The notes under the pieces are model-generated. The model saw only the letters and a list, made by a program, of their open reading frames with translations, made no database searches and had not been told where the DNA came from. This document shows positions 32,775 through 44,048 of a stretch of DNA of 64,000 bases, piece by piece. Both the position numbers and the translations under genes were made by a program. The DNA comes from Ursus arctos (taxonomy: Eukaryota > Chordata > Mammalia > Carnivora > Ursidae), in contig NC_079873.1 of assembly GCF_023065955.2 (NCBI RefSeq), positions 9,872,566 through 9,936,565 of the forward strand, in the 5' to 3' direction. Position 1 is the stretch's first letter, and the number at the start of each line of letters is the position of its first letter.

Positions 32775-32885
32775 AATGTAGAAATAATAAGTGTATTATA
32801 GATGAGAAACTGAGACTTAGAGAAGTAAAGCAGTTTGATTGCAATCACACTGTAGTTATGAGCAAATTGAGGCCTGGAGCCCAGG
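32775..32885 (-). repeat. MIR fragment, reversed
   Basis: 'GATGAGAAACTGAGACTTAG', AGAAGTAAAGCAGTTTG and the following CACACTGTAGTTATGAGC track the reversed MIR core. Confidence 0.5.
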
Positions 32886-33965
32886 GATCCTGCCCTCACC
32901 AGGAGGTTTCCACCAAGCGGGGCCTCCACACTGCAGAGAAGGAAAGTTCCTGCTCGAACACCTTGCCACCTGCACTTCCCAGGCCTCCCTCCGCCTTTCC
33001 ACAGAGTGGCTAGTTCACCACGATCGTAAGGAGGCCAGTGCATTGCTCTCATCACTAATGTGGCTTCAAGATTCATTATAGTGGGTGGCCACCCACCCAC
33101 GACAAATTCTCCAACCTGTTTAGAAATCCTCAATAGAACAAGCTGTTTCATTTTGAAGAATGTCACATTTTAATAATATTGTACTGCACATGTAAATATA
33201 ATTACAAGTGGCTGAATAAATATAGGCAGAGCACTGTTTATCTTTCCTAGTGTCTCCGATTTAGAATCTGGAAAGCAGCCATTTTTATATAACCCCAGTT
33301 TGTCATCGGTATGTACAATGGATACCCAACTAATTGCCTTCTAAAAGCCATGAGGAAAATAGGCATCCTATTCCCTGGCAGACGGAAAAGGTCAGATTGC
33401 TAGTTGACTTCCAATATCTGTTCTTTGTTTCTTCCACAATGACAGAATGCCCAGTCTATTTGATTCACGGCCCCCTGGAATAAAGGCTAAAAATCCAGAT
33501 TTCTTTAGAGCCAGATACAGCCAAGTGGCTAAATTCTGGCCAGTGGAGTGAGAGAAGAAAGGATGTGCCTTCAAAGAGAAAGGCCATGCCCCACACTTTC
33601 CCTTTTCCACATGGGCACAGGTAACCGACTGGGGGGGAAGAGCCCCCAGGAGAAGGAGACTGGACCCCCAGGGTGCAGTGCTCCCTAAGCGAGAGATGAG
33701 TAAAGCCCCGCCAGCCACTGCTGGACATTCCCGTTACAAGCTGCTCAATCTGTATCCTCTCCACTGCAGATGCTCCTTTAAAAGAATTCCCCAGAGAATC
33801 TGTGGCAGTATGCCTATTAAAAAGGAAAGTTTTATCTGATTTTTTAAAAATAGAGGCATAACGTTCATATGAATGTGGAAGATCTTAACTGTAACATAGC
33901 TTGATGAAATCTTCCATGTATGTGTACTTACGAAACTGTCGTTCAGCTCAAGATAGAAAGGGGGG
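32886..33965. other. Unique sequence; AT-rich homeobox-like stretch
   Basis: No gene. A 159-codon minus frame (32687-33166) overlaps a MIR and is not coding-like. At 33170-33300 an AT-rich segment has TAAATATAATTACAAG and TTTTTATATAACC motifs of the type found in conserved enhancers. That comparison is only an impression. Confidence 0.4.
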
Positions 33966-34180
33966 GAGGGCAAACTTCAGGCAAACAAATCTGGCCACCA
34001 CCTAGTTTTGCAAATAAAGTCTTAGTGGATCCCAGATGTGCTGGTGTGTTGATGTGTTGTCTTTTGTCTACATTTCCACTATGGCGGCAGAATTGAATAG
34101 TTGACACAGAGACTGTCTGGCCTGTAAAACCCAGAATATTTACTATCTGGCCATTTATAGAAAAAGTTTGCCGACCCCTG
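33966..34180. repeat. hAT-type MITE, second copy
   Basis: 'TTTTGCAAATAAAGTCTTAG', 'CAGAATTGAATAGTTGACAC', 'ATATTTACTATCTGGCCATT' and the end GTTTGCCGACCCCTG match the element at 299-500 in the same orientation. Confidence 0.65.
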
Positions 34181-36055
34181 TTATAGAATATTCTGGGGCA
34201 CACCAGAAGGCTCCCTCATGCTCTAAACATGAATTTCACCCATCAGATCTTGGAATCCGTGAGCAAGAGTGATTACAGGAAGAGGAAGATTGCTTTCCCC
34301 ACGCAGGCTAGAAACCTCTGTTGGTTTTCTCATCCTCGTTGGAACAATCAAGCGTCTAACAGTTTTAGCTTGTCAACAAGTAGCCTGCCAATGCATTGCA
34401 GAGTTTCTATTTTTAAAATTAGCTCACAAGAGTGACTAAGAATTACATTTAAATGAACAGGAGCGAGGAGGGAAACAGACTTCCAGGGCGGGTGCACTCC
34501 CTCATTCGGTCTGAGGTTCTGCAGTCAGGTCTGACTGTGGCTTGGGTCCTACTTCCCTTTGTTCAGGCATCCGAACTTCCATGGAAGGAAAATGAGAAGT
34601 GGGCTGAGATCTCATTAGTTTGCTTTGGCCCCATTTCTTATATTTTTCCTATTCATTTGACTTTACAGTGTCCATTGCATAATTTTTTGGTGCATTTTGC
34701 ACACTGTTTGCCTTCAGTCTGCTGGTTGAGGTTATGTGGATGTTCTCTAAGGGGTCTGCCCTCTGGATAATACCAAGAGAGAGCCAAGTAAATCAACCCA
34801 ACAGCTCAGTTGCACCTGTCCTTCTGTCCAGGCGAGAACACACACATCCACAGTAAATCACTGTTGCTCAGCAATAGCATGACCCAGATTAGTGAGAAGC
34901 TTGGCCCATTCCAGAACACTCCAAGAATGTTGAACACGTTGGGATAGCAAGATGGCTCCCCTGAATAGATGGCGAAGAACAGGTGCCCTCCTCCACCAGA
35001 AAGTCTTGGAACAGATGCTCCGAATTCCGAAGCACTTAATCCTGTGATCTACCCCACATATCCAGATACGGACAACCAAAGGGCCACTGTAATAATAAAA
35101 AGGACATCCTAGACACAATTACCTCAGAGCACAGGCAGAACCAAGACCACACCCAGCTCACAAAGAGATTCTACTCCAAAATTTCTGCTAATGTTTGAAG
35201 ATCTCCGAAAGCATGCTTACATTGGAACAATGATTTAGTGGGCGGCAGACTCTCAGCCTGTCTCCAAAGTCTATTACTTCTAGTCCCAAGCTAAATTACT
35301 TCAGCTAAAATAAAATACTTATTTTCTCAGTGTTTCGGAAACTTTAGGAAACAGCTTTTCTTGGCTAGCCTGGGAAGCGGGTGGCTGTGCCATCATTTGA
35401 ACGAGGGATCAGAGGGCAGCAGGCTCTTCTCAGCCACAGCCTCAGTCCTGGGTGAGAAGGCAGGGACGAACGTGACGGTACGAGGGTGACTGGTCACGGG
35501 GCCAAGGGGGCTAAGGAAGGTGAAGCTGGGGTCTAACCCATACCCATACCTCTAGTACACTCTGGCCTGACTTCCAACTACTAGCATCTCAGCTTTACCT
35601 GATGGCTTTCTTTGGTGGCCCACAGCAGGCTAGAAGTGCCAGAAAATTACCCCCACTCCAGAAGCACCCTCAGCAATGACCAACCTCTCTCAGCCTTTAG
35701 GAGGGAGAAGTCTGAGGCCCATATTCTGTGCTGGCACCCCGGATTCCCCAGTGAGACAGAGCTCACCCACTGAACCCTGCTTGGTAAATGTCCTTTTACT
35801 GATTTCCTTCCCCACTCCTAACCTAGTGCTTCCTGGGGCCACTCCCCAAATAAATGACTTGTGCTCAGATCCATGTCTCAGGGTCTGTTGCTGAGGAGAC
35901 CCAAACCAAGGTGGGGGGGACTATGAAAGTACAAGTCCCAAGGGGTGTGAGCAGATGCCCAACTCCTCTATCATCCACTGGTCTCTAGTTTTCACACATG
36001 AACCCACATGCCAACCTACCTCAGTCAGTGTCCTCCCACCCTTTGGTGCCCGGGC
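34181..36055. other. Unique sequence, 1.9 kb
   Basis: No repeat family recognised. A 105-codon plus frame at 34453-34770 and an 86-codon minus frame at 34858-35118 have no domain and no supporting splice or start context. Confidence 0.4.
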
Positions 36056-36622
36056 TGTACACTGAATGTGTGTGTCCCCCACAAATTCATATGGGGAAAT
36101 CCTACCCTGCCAGGTGATGGTATTAGGACATGGGGCCTTTGGGAGGTGCTTTGGTCATGAGGGTGTAGCCTTCCCTTTTTTTTTTTTTTTTTAAGATTTT
36201 ATTTATTTATTTGACAGAGAGCACAAGTAGGCAGAGCGGCAGGCAGAGGGAGAGGGAGAAGCAGGCCCTCTGCCAAGCAGGGAGCCGGTGTGGGGCTCGA
36301 TCCCAGAACGCTGGGATCATGACCTGAGCCAAAGGCAGCTGCTTAACCAACTGAGCCACCCAGGCACCCCTAGGGTGGAGCCTTCCTCATGGGATTAGTT
36401 CCTTATAAAGACAAAGACACCTTAGAGAGCTCCCTCAGTCCTGCCACATGAGGACACAGCGATAAGATGACTGTGAACCAGGAAGTGGGCCCTTACCAGA
36501 CACCAAATCTGCCAGTGCCTTGATCTTGGACTTCCCAGACTCCAGAACTGTGAGAAATACATTTGCTGTTGGAGCCCCTCAGTCTGCTGTTTTTGTTATG
36601 GCGGCCCGATTGGACTAAGACA
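36056..36622 (+). mobile_element. MLT1 solo LTR split by a SINE
   Basis: TGTACACTGAATGTGTG at the left, 'GATGGTATTAGGACATGGGG', 'GAGGACACAGCGATAAGATG', 'CTTGATCTTGGACTTCCCAG', 'CTCCAGAACTGTGAGAAATA' and TAAGACA at the right. Same family and orientation as 9849-10428. The 5-bp flanks do not match, so the duplication has decayed or a boundary is off by a base. Confidence 0.85.
36175..36370 (-). mobile_element. CAN-SINE inside MLT1 LTR
   Basis: Reversed SINE with an 18-nt T run. Flanks AGGGTGTAGCCTTCC and AGGGTGGAGCCTTCC differ at one position. Head ends GAGCCACCCAGGCACCCC. Confidence 0.93.
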
Positions 36623-37700
36623 GCCACATGGTAGAGCACTAAACTACAATACCTAAAGCAGGAAGACATTTGAAAAACGTGCTTGGCTAGCTGCTGTCGG
36701 CCTGTGTCTGTTGCTCTTCTGGCAATTAGACAACACGGTGAAATTGCAAATTGAGTAGAATAAGTTAACTGGAGCTGCCAAGTCACTCTTACTTGGTTAG
36801 GGAGGGTTTTTTTAATTTAAATTCAATTAATTAACATGTAACATATTATTCGTTTCAGAGGTACATCATCAGTCTTATCTAACACCCAGTGCTCATTATA
36901 TCACGTGCCCTCCTTAATGCCCATCACCCGGTTACCCATCCCTCCACCTCCCTTCCCTCCAGCAACCCTCAGTTTGTTTCCTATGATTGAGTCTCTTATG
37001 GTTTGTCTCCCTCTCTCATATTGTCTTGTTTGATTTTTTCCTCTCTTCCCCTATGATCCTCTGTCTTGTTTCTTATATTCCACATATGAGTGAGATCATA
37101 TGATAATTGTCTTTCTCTGATTGACTTATTTTGCTTAGCATAATACCCTCTAGTTCCATCCACGTCATTGCAAATGGCAAGATTTCTTTTTTTTGATGGC
37201 TGAGTAGTATTCCATTGTATATATAGACCACATCTTCTTTATCCATTCATCTGTTGATGAACATCTGGGCTGTTTCCATAGTTTGGCTATTGTGGACATT
37301 GCTGCTATGAACATCAGGGTGCAGGTGCCCCTTCGGATCACTACAATTGTATCTTTGGGGTAAATACCCAGTAGTGCAATTGCTGGGTCATAGGGTAGTT
37401 CTATTTTCAAGTTTTTGAGGAAGCTCCATACTGTTTTCCAGAGTGGCTGTACTAGCTTGCCTTCCCACCAGCAGTGTAAGAGGGTTCCCCTTTCTCCGCA
37501 TCCTCACCAACATCTGTTGTTTCCTGACTTGTTAATTTTGGCCATTCTGACTGGTGTGAAGTGGTACTGGTATCTCATTGTGGTTTTGATTTTTATTTCC
37601 CTGATGCCAAGTGATGTTGACCATTTTTTCATGTGTCTATTGGCCATTTGGATGTCTTCTTTGGAGAAATGTCTGTTCATGTCTTAACAGCTGCATCTTT

Positions 37701-37865
37701 TTTTTTTTTTTTAAGATTTTATTTATTTATTTGACAGAGAGAGAGAAAGAGCACACAAGCAGGGGGAGCAGCAGAGGGAGAGGGAGAAGCAGGCTGAATC
37801 CCAGTATGGGATCATGACCTGAGCTGAAGGCAGATGCTTAACCAGCTGAGCCACCCAGGTGCCCC
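37701..37865 (-). mobile_element. CAN-SINE inside the L1
   Basis: Reversed SINE; flanks AACAGCTGCATCTTT (37686-37700) and AACAGCAGCATCTTT (37866-37880) are the duplication. It lacks the usual middle block between AGCAGGCT and GAATCCCAG, so it carries a small internal deletion. Confidence 0.93.
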
Positions 37866-37959
37866 AACAGCAGCATCTTTTAAATGCCAGAAAGATTTTC
37901 CTCCTTTTCCCTTTTTAAAAACTGGAATTTTTCATGCCTTCTTCTTCTTCTTTTTTTGT

Positions 37960-38780
37960 TCTTTCTTTTGGACATTCACAAGGCGAAAGGGAGGAATAAT
38001 GTTTGTCCTGGAAGCTTTTTATCCCTCCTTCTATTTTGAATGACATCCTAGCTGGATGAAGTATTCTTGGCTCCATATTTTTCTCATTTAGCACCCGGAA
38101 TATATCATGTCAGTCCTTTCTGGCCTGCCAGTTCTCTGTGGATAGGTCTGCTGCCCATCTAATGTTTCTACCCTTGTAGGCTATGGACCTCTTGTCTGGA
38201 GCTTCTTTCAGGATTTTCTTTTTGTCTCTGAGATTTGCAAATTTCACTATTATATGTGGGGGTGTTGACCTATTTTTATTGATTTTGAGGGGGGTTCTGT
38301 GTGCCTCCTAGATTTGAATGCCTGTTTCCTTCTCCAGGTTAGGAAAGTTCTCCGCTATAATTTGCTCCAATATACCTTCTGCCTCTCTGTCTCTCTCTCG
38401 CCTCTTCTGGGATCCCAATTATTCTAATAGTGTTTTGCTTTATGATATCACTTGTCTCTCGAATTCTCCCCCCATGATCCAGTAGTTGTTTATCTCTCTT
38501 TTTCTCATTTTGTCTTCTGTATCACTAATTCTCTCTTCTACCTCATTTATCCTAGCAGTTAGAGCCTCCATTTTTATTGCATCTCATTAATAGCCTTTTT
38601 TATTTCGACTTGATTAGATTTTAGGTTTTTTATTTCTCCAGAAAGGGGTTCTCTAGTGTCTTCTATGCATTTTTCAAGCCCAGCTAGTATCTTTATTATC
38701 GTTATTCTGAGCTCTAGTTCCATGTGTTAGTACTGCCTCTTGTTCTCTTTTTTGAGGTGAGTTTTTCCATCTTGTCATTC
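37960..38780 (-). pseudogene. L1 ORF1 remnant, reversed
   Basis: On the minus strand the coiled-coil region, the RRM region and the C-terminal domain follow in the expected order. The C-terminal domain is recognised from a 'TTCATCCAGCTAGGATGTCA' block and the RDLSTENWQ-type block near 38150. Stops and frameshifts break it and no long frame remains. Confidence 0.75.
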
Positions 38781-38918
38781 TGTCCAGAGAAGACTAGATG
38801 AATGAGAGAACAAAAAACTAAAATGGCAACAACAACCCCAGAGAAATGTACACTAAACAAATCAGAAGATATCTGAAACCAGAAAAAAAATTAAAATTAA
38901 AAAAAAGGGAGAGAATAT

Positions 38919-39555
38919 AATCAGACAGGTGAACAGAGCAGAGCAATACACTGGATCCTATGTGTATTTTGGTCTGTTTATTAGAAAACTAGATCCCAAA
39001 ATTGTAAAGAAGGAAAAACTTATATATGTGTAAAAATAAAATTAAATACAATGAAAGGATAGAATGTAATTGTAAAAATGAAAATTAAAAGACAAAAAAA
39101 AAAAAAGAAAAAAGGAAGGAATATAGACAGGTGAATACAACAGAGCAATACGCTACATCCTGAGTGTATTTTGGTTGGTTTGTTATAAGAAACTACATCT
39201 CAAAATTGTAAAGAAAGAAAAACTTATATAATATGTGTATATATTATATATATATATATATACAAAAATAAAATTAAGTACATTCAAATGATAGAATGTA
39301 ACTGTAAAGATGAAAATTAAAAAACACTTAAGAAGAAGAAGAAAAAAAGAATATGATCAGGCAGGTGAAGAGAATAGAGCCATACAGTAGATTCTGGGTA
39401 TATTTTGGTCTGTTAGAAGAAACTGCATCCCAAAATTGTAAAGAAAGAACTTATAAATATACAAAAATAAAATTAAATACATTGAAAGAGTAGAATATAA
39501 CTGTAAAAAATGAAAATTAAAAAGATTTTTAAAGAAGAGTTGGTAAAATAAGAAA
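38919..39555 (-). repeat. Three ~0.2-kb tandem units in L1 5' UTR
   Basis: Three head-to-tail units start near 38919, 39121 and 39351. Each holds 'CAGGTGAA...AGAGC-AATACA', 'GTGTATTTTGG', 'CAAAATTGTAAAGAA', 'AAAATAAAATTAA' and 'ATGAAAATTAAAA' in the same order. The second unit has an expanded (TA)n at 39240-39262. They lie between the GC-rich promoter region and ORF1 on the L1 sense strand. Confidence 0.8.
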
Positions 39556-39639
39556 CTGTTTGAAAAAGGAAAGAGAAAAAAGATTAAAATTGAAAGACTA
39601 AAGAATCGTGGGGGGAAAAACATGAATTCTATATACTGT

Positions 39640-40672
39640 TTTCCCCTAGCACTGGAATTTTGTGGTTCTCACTGATCAGTAAACTTGGTCTTGGCTGGAT
39701 GTTGCTGATCTTCTGGGGGGGGGGGGGCTTATTGTGTTGATTCTCCCATGTCTTTGCCCCAGGCGGAATTTCACTGCCCTTGCCAGGGAGCCCAGCTAAG
39801 TAAGCAGTTCTGGATTGTTCTTTTTGGCTTTTGTTCCCTGAAGGCTTTCCTCACAGCTTTAGAGGCTGAGAATGAAAAATGGCGGCCTCCCAATCTCTGG
39901 CTCGGAGCCCAGAGCCTGGGTCCCCACTCCTCAGGGCGCCCTCGGGGAAACTCAGTCAGTCACGCTGTCTCCCTGGTCTCAGTCAACCCGCCATGCTCGC
40001 CCAGCCTGTGACCGCGCGTGTGTATCTCAGGCACGGTACCCTGCTTGGAGTCTCCAACCCTGCAGACTCCTGTGGCGCGCACCCACCCCGCCCCTCCTGG
40101 GGGACGAAGGGGGATCTTGCCGGTTCTGCCACTTGCTGGGCCCCTGCTTGGAGAGCAGTCACCCTCCCGTGCTTCGGTTCATGGTTTCTGGCGACCCCGA
40201 GCGGAGAGCCCACCCCTGGGCTCGCTGATGGCAGCCGGCTTCCCTGCTCCGATGCCTGGGAACTCTGCTGCATTCAGTCACCCCCGTCTTCCTGTGACCC
40301 CGAGGATCCTGGAACCACACTGTCCACCTAGGATTCTGCCCCGCCTCACCACCTGAGCGCCTTTCAGGCAGGGACATCCTTCACTGGGGCAGACTTCTAG
40401 AAGTTCTGATTTTGTGCTTGGCTGCCATATCACTTTCCAGTGCCAGCTGACGGAGGCTCCCCCGCCCAGTGTATCTTCCCATATACCACCCCGAACTCAC
40501 GTCTCAGCACCTTACCTTACAGAAAGTGGTCACTTTTCTCTTTGTAGGGTTGCAGCTCTTCTTTTCTTGGACCTCCAGTTGAGTTCTCAGGTGTTCAGAA
40601 TAATGTGATAGCTATCGAGCTGAATTCCTGGTACCAGATAATACTAAGGTCTCCTACTCCTCTGCCATCTTG
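39640..40672 (-). promoter_or_regulatory. GC-rich L1 5' UTR (promoter relic)
   Basis: About 1 kb, GC- and CpG-rich (densest 39880-40330), ending at the L1 start signature. By analogy with other mammalian L1s it held the internal pol II promoter on the minus strand. Several long opposed frames here (39872-40356) are a by-product of high GC. A 13-nt G run lies at 39716-39728. Confidence 0.65.
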
Positions 40673-40675
40673 GAC

Positions 40676-41214
40676 TATTGAGCCAGTTGGGGAGTTTTAA
40701 TGCCACTTTGAGCTTTCATCTCTGTCTATCTGTCTGTCTGTCCATGTTTCAGATGAGGAAACCATACTATTCTTGCTTCAACAGAAGTCCAGTTCCCTCC
40801 CATGGTCCTTGCTCAGGTGTTAGGGGTTTGGTAGCGGCTGCCATGATGAATATTTGCATGCACCTCCCCCTTTCCCACGTCCCCTCCCTCTGGTGTAAAG
40901 CACCCCAGCTCCTGTGTCCATCCACATCACAGCCATTTTCCCACCCCACTCCTAACTCTGCCATCACCTAGTTTTACCACCAAGAACCGGTCATTAAGGA
41001 GGGTATCAGGGAAAGAGGCAAGCTCTCCTGCCCTGCACTGTCCGTAGTCTCTCACAACATGAACACAGGCTGTGTACTGTCAGCCCTCACCAGGCAGCAG
41101 AAGAATGACAGTGTAGAACTAGCTTAAACTGGGGTTCTATATCACACTGTTCCCAGAGTTTAATAAAGCTAAAAGGAATAAAGTCCCACCTTTACCCCCC
41201 GTACCCCTGCATGT
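40676..41214. other. Unique sequence, nothing recognised
   Basis: Short TCTG runs at 40722-40742. Opposed frames at 40678-40971 and 40767-40967 are not coding-like. Confidence 0.45.
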
Positions 41215-41455
41215 AGCAGCACAGCAGTTACGTGGGTGTGTTCTAGTACCACTGGAATAGCCAAATCCAAATCAAGGCTCTCCCATTCCTGTGTGACCTT
41301 GGGCAAATTACTTATACTCTCTGTGCCTCAGTTTCCCCATCTGTAAATCAAGGGTAATAAAAGTACCTTCCTCATAAGGCGGTTGCAGACAGAAATAAGT
41401 AGAGTACTTAGCACAGAGCTTGGCACAGGGTAAGCCCTTAATAAATGTTACGGGT
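41215..41455 (+). repeat. MIR, near full length
   Basis: 'GTGTGACCTTGGGCAAATTA', 'GTGCCTCAGTTTCCCCATCT', 'GCTTGGCACAGGGTAAGCCC' and TTAATAAATGTTA are textbook MIR blocks in sense order. One of the best-preserved MIRs here. Confidence 0.9.
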
Positions 41456-41776
41456 TGTTGTTACCACAAGCCAGCACTTCAACCTCACTTCTCTCTCTTC
41501 AAGACAGAGCCCATTCTGAACACTTCATTCTGTTTAGGAAATGCTGTCTTTCCTACTGACAGTAGTTATGCTCACCCAGGTCCTTTCTCCACCATGGCAA
41601 CCCTCAGGACATAGTAATTTCCAGAAAAATTCTGAATGGAGAAGCCACAGTCTGGAAAACTCTTTGAGGTCCCTGCCACGGAAGTAAAGAGACTCCCTCA
41701 TTTTTCCTGCAGACTTCCAGTTTCTTCTGAGTAGCTTCTCCTTGGTCGACATACATGCATATGCATGTGTGCACGT

Positions 41777-41777
<1 letters not shown>

Positions 41778-41815
<38 letters not shown>
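41778..41815 (+). repeat. (CA)19 microsatellite
   Basis: Nineteen uninterrupted CA units, preceded by GTGTGCACGTG. Cys-Val frames across it are artefacts. Likely polymorphic. Confidence 0.97.
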
Positions 41816-41816
<1 letters not shown>

Positions 41817-42135
41817 CCTTCCAAAGGATAAGCAGTAATTCTGAGGGACTACAGAGTCTTAATCCACTAAGGAACAGTTGAATCTGCCTTGCTTCTCCCA
41901 TCCACAATAAAAATGGCAATGGCAACTTATGTTATGTTTGTATAGAAGGCCACTTCTCTTTTCTCATTTCCCTGCTTCTAGACCATTACTGAAGACATCT
42001 TAGTACCTAGGAAACAGAATCTATAACAGTACTACTTCAGACAGCAGAGCCATTTACCCTTAATTTTTACTTTTAGCTATAAAAAGGTTTGACTCAAGAC
42101 TTGAATTGGATGCTCTTCCTTTTTCTTAAAAAAAA

Positions 42136-42333
42136 TTTTTTTTTAAAGATTTTATTTATTTATTTGACAGAGAGAGAGTCAGCCAGCGAGAGAGGGAACA
42201 CAGGCAGGGGGAGCGGGAGAGGAAGAAGCAGGCTCCCAGCGGAGGAGCCCGATGTGGGGCTCGATCCCAGAACCCTGGGATCACGCCCTGAGCCGAAGGC
42301 AGACGCTTAACAACTGAGCCACCCAGGCGCCCC
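42136..42333 (-). mobile_element. Young CAN-SINE
   Basis: Reversed SINE of the 'AGCCAGCGAGAGAGGGAACA' variant, close to the copies at 17772 and 48752. Flanks CTTAAAAAAAATTTTT and CTTAAAAATTTTTTTA are an A/T-rich duplication that overlaps the T run. Confidence 0.93.
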
Positions 42334-42339
42334 ACTTAA

Positions 42340-42385
42340 AAATTTTTTTAATTAAAGTATAGTTGACATGTAATTGGATAGTTTC
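42340..42385 (-). repeat. L1 3' UTR scrap
   Basis: 'TTAAAGTATAGTTGACATGT' resembles the reversed 3' UTR end of an L1M element. Only about 45 bp are left. Confidence 0.4.
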
Positions 42386-43124
42386 ATTGATCTTGGACCA
42401 GAACAAATCTTAGGCTGGGCTCCCACCCCCTTCTAATTTCTGTAAAGAAAAGGAAAAGGTAGAAATTTATTTTCCCTTTGCCCAAAGAGCGAGGGGTAGT
42501 TCTTCTAATTATATTCTTTCAACTCTTGCTAATTGGGCACCTATCATCTGTAGGTGCTGGACACTGAATCAAAATCAAAGAAATATAAACATGGTCTTTC
42601 CTTAAAACAGATTATTATCTAGCCAGAAGCAAGAATGCTGGGGAGGGACAGAGAGAGAAAAAGAGTGGTGCCTTATTCACCCCTTTGTATCACCTAATGA
42701 GTAATTGGTCCTTGGTAGCAAAGTTAAAAATATGGTTTTAGAAGGAGTCGAAGAAGTTTGGTGCAAGCCTAGCATGTGTTAACAATCTGATCAGAGCTCA
42801 GAATTCCTCCTATCTCCGATTTCCAAAAACAACCTAATATGTTACAAGATTTTCCTTTGCATAGCACTTCTGTCCGCTCGTACTTTATAAGGTCTACGGT
42901 ATACGCATGCCTCCTAGACAATCCGAGCTGCCCCACAATTCCTACTAAGACCCCGAGCGACTTGTCAATTGCCATCCAACATCTGAACAAGTTTAGGGCA
43001 GGAGTTTTTAGGAAGGCCTGGTGTTTTTAGAAAGGACTGGCATTTTTAGGAAAATATTTTTAAGTAGGAAATAGAATAGATGATGTTTCTCAGGACATCA
43101 CTGTTCTGGGGAGTTCATCTTTGG
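42386..43124. other. Unique sequence with a small tandem repeat
   Basis: Apart from three 19-bp imperfect units at 43002-43057 (GTTTTTAGGAAGGCCTG, GTGTTTTTAGAAAGGACTG, GCATTTTTAGGAAAATAT), nothing is recognised. Confidence 0.45.
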
Positions 43125-43763
43125 TTAGCAGATGATGTCAATATAAGAAAGAGAATAGCAGGCAGTCCAACAGGAAAGAACGCTGACAGAAGACATTTCT
43201 CGCGTGTTATCTCTCCAAATGAAAGAAAGTGTTCTAAGTGAATGGTGGTAAATACACGCCCTGCTCTCGTTGGCAACTTTCACTGTTAAACCTGTAAGTT
43301 GAAAGGCACGCAAACCAAAATTCACGCGCCCCTCAACCTTGAGGGTATGAGTCACTAAAGCAGTTCTCACGTTTCTCCACGCAGAAAGGCAGGAGACTTT
43401 CCAAAAAAGGTCGTGGTTTTTCTGTTTCCTTGGTTCCCTGACACATAGCCCAGCCATGATCACATGTGGCGACAGGCAGGAAACTGTTCCCTTATTTGGG
43501 AATCCTGTGGCCCTTTTGGTAGGGGGCGTGGCACAGACTGAGAAGTCCAGATAAAAATGGCAATAGCTCCCCCAAATAAAGAGAATCAGATAAAGGAAGT
43601 GAGCGTTTTCCCTAGAATAAATATAGAAAACTCTTTGATCCAAAGAATAAATATTTCCAAACCCATTTCTTTGTAAAGGTCTCCTAGGAAAATACTTAGA
43701 ATCTTCCATTTTCTGTAATGATTTCTCCCATTTTCCTTCTATCCAGATGCTGACTCTCTGCAT
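43125..43763 (-). other. 212-codon open frame, not recognised
   Basis: The longest open frame of the window. It starts in a context GGGAAATGCAGAG and runs to a stop near 43125. I see no domain, signal peptide, repeat or homologue. Composition is Trp/Cys/Ser-rich and unlike a conserved protein. Given 128 kb of six-frame sequence, one frame of this size could arise by chance. I list it as an observation, not as a gene. Confidence 0.15.
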
Positions 43764-44048
43764 TTCCCAGCTGTTGCGGGGACAGCTATTCTATTGGGGG
43801 ACACTGTATGAGTTACATTCACCCCCAGTTCTCTAAACAGATGCTTCTCAAGTGTCTCTCAGTCTGACCCCCCACCCGTGCTGTGCGACATTCATCGTGG
43901 CACAGAAAGAATGGTGTCCGCCCAACACAAAGAGATTAGAGAATGAGGGGTGGAGGACAAGGGGACAACTGGTCTGGATTTTAGAGCTTTCTGTCTGCTT
44001 TCCCATAGGGTGATATAACTGGGGGATGGCCCCAACACAGATCTCAAC

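Larger units (their letters stand above)
36807..40675 (-). mobile_element. Carnivore LINE-1 with 5' UTR, most of ORF2 deleted
   Basis: Reading on the minus strand, the 5' end TCCAAGATGGCAGAGGAGTA lies at about 40672. A GC-rich 5' UTR, three AT-rich tandem units, an ORF1 remnant, a short spacer and then only the ORF2 C-terminal part and 3' UTR follow, ending in poly-A at 36807. The 3' UTR 'TGTTAATTAATTGAATTTAA' is the carnivore type. Roughly 3 kb of ORF2 is missing relative to a full L1 of 6-7 kb (family knowledge). One SINE is inserted. Inactive. Confidence 0.85.

Noticed and set aside
39872..40377. Cluster of long overlapping frames in both orientations
   Set aside because: High GC of the L1 5' UTR lowers stop density; frames are mutually exclusive and no domain is seen.
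36791..40700. Target duplication for the minus-strand L1 (TTGGTTAGGGAG against AGTTGGGGAG)
   Set aside because: Similarity is too weak to claim.
41534..41925. Cys-Val-repeat open frames on the minus strand
   Set aside because: Translation of the (CA)19 tract.
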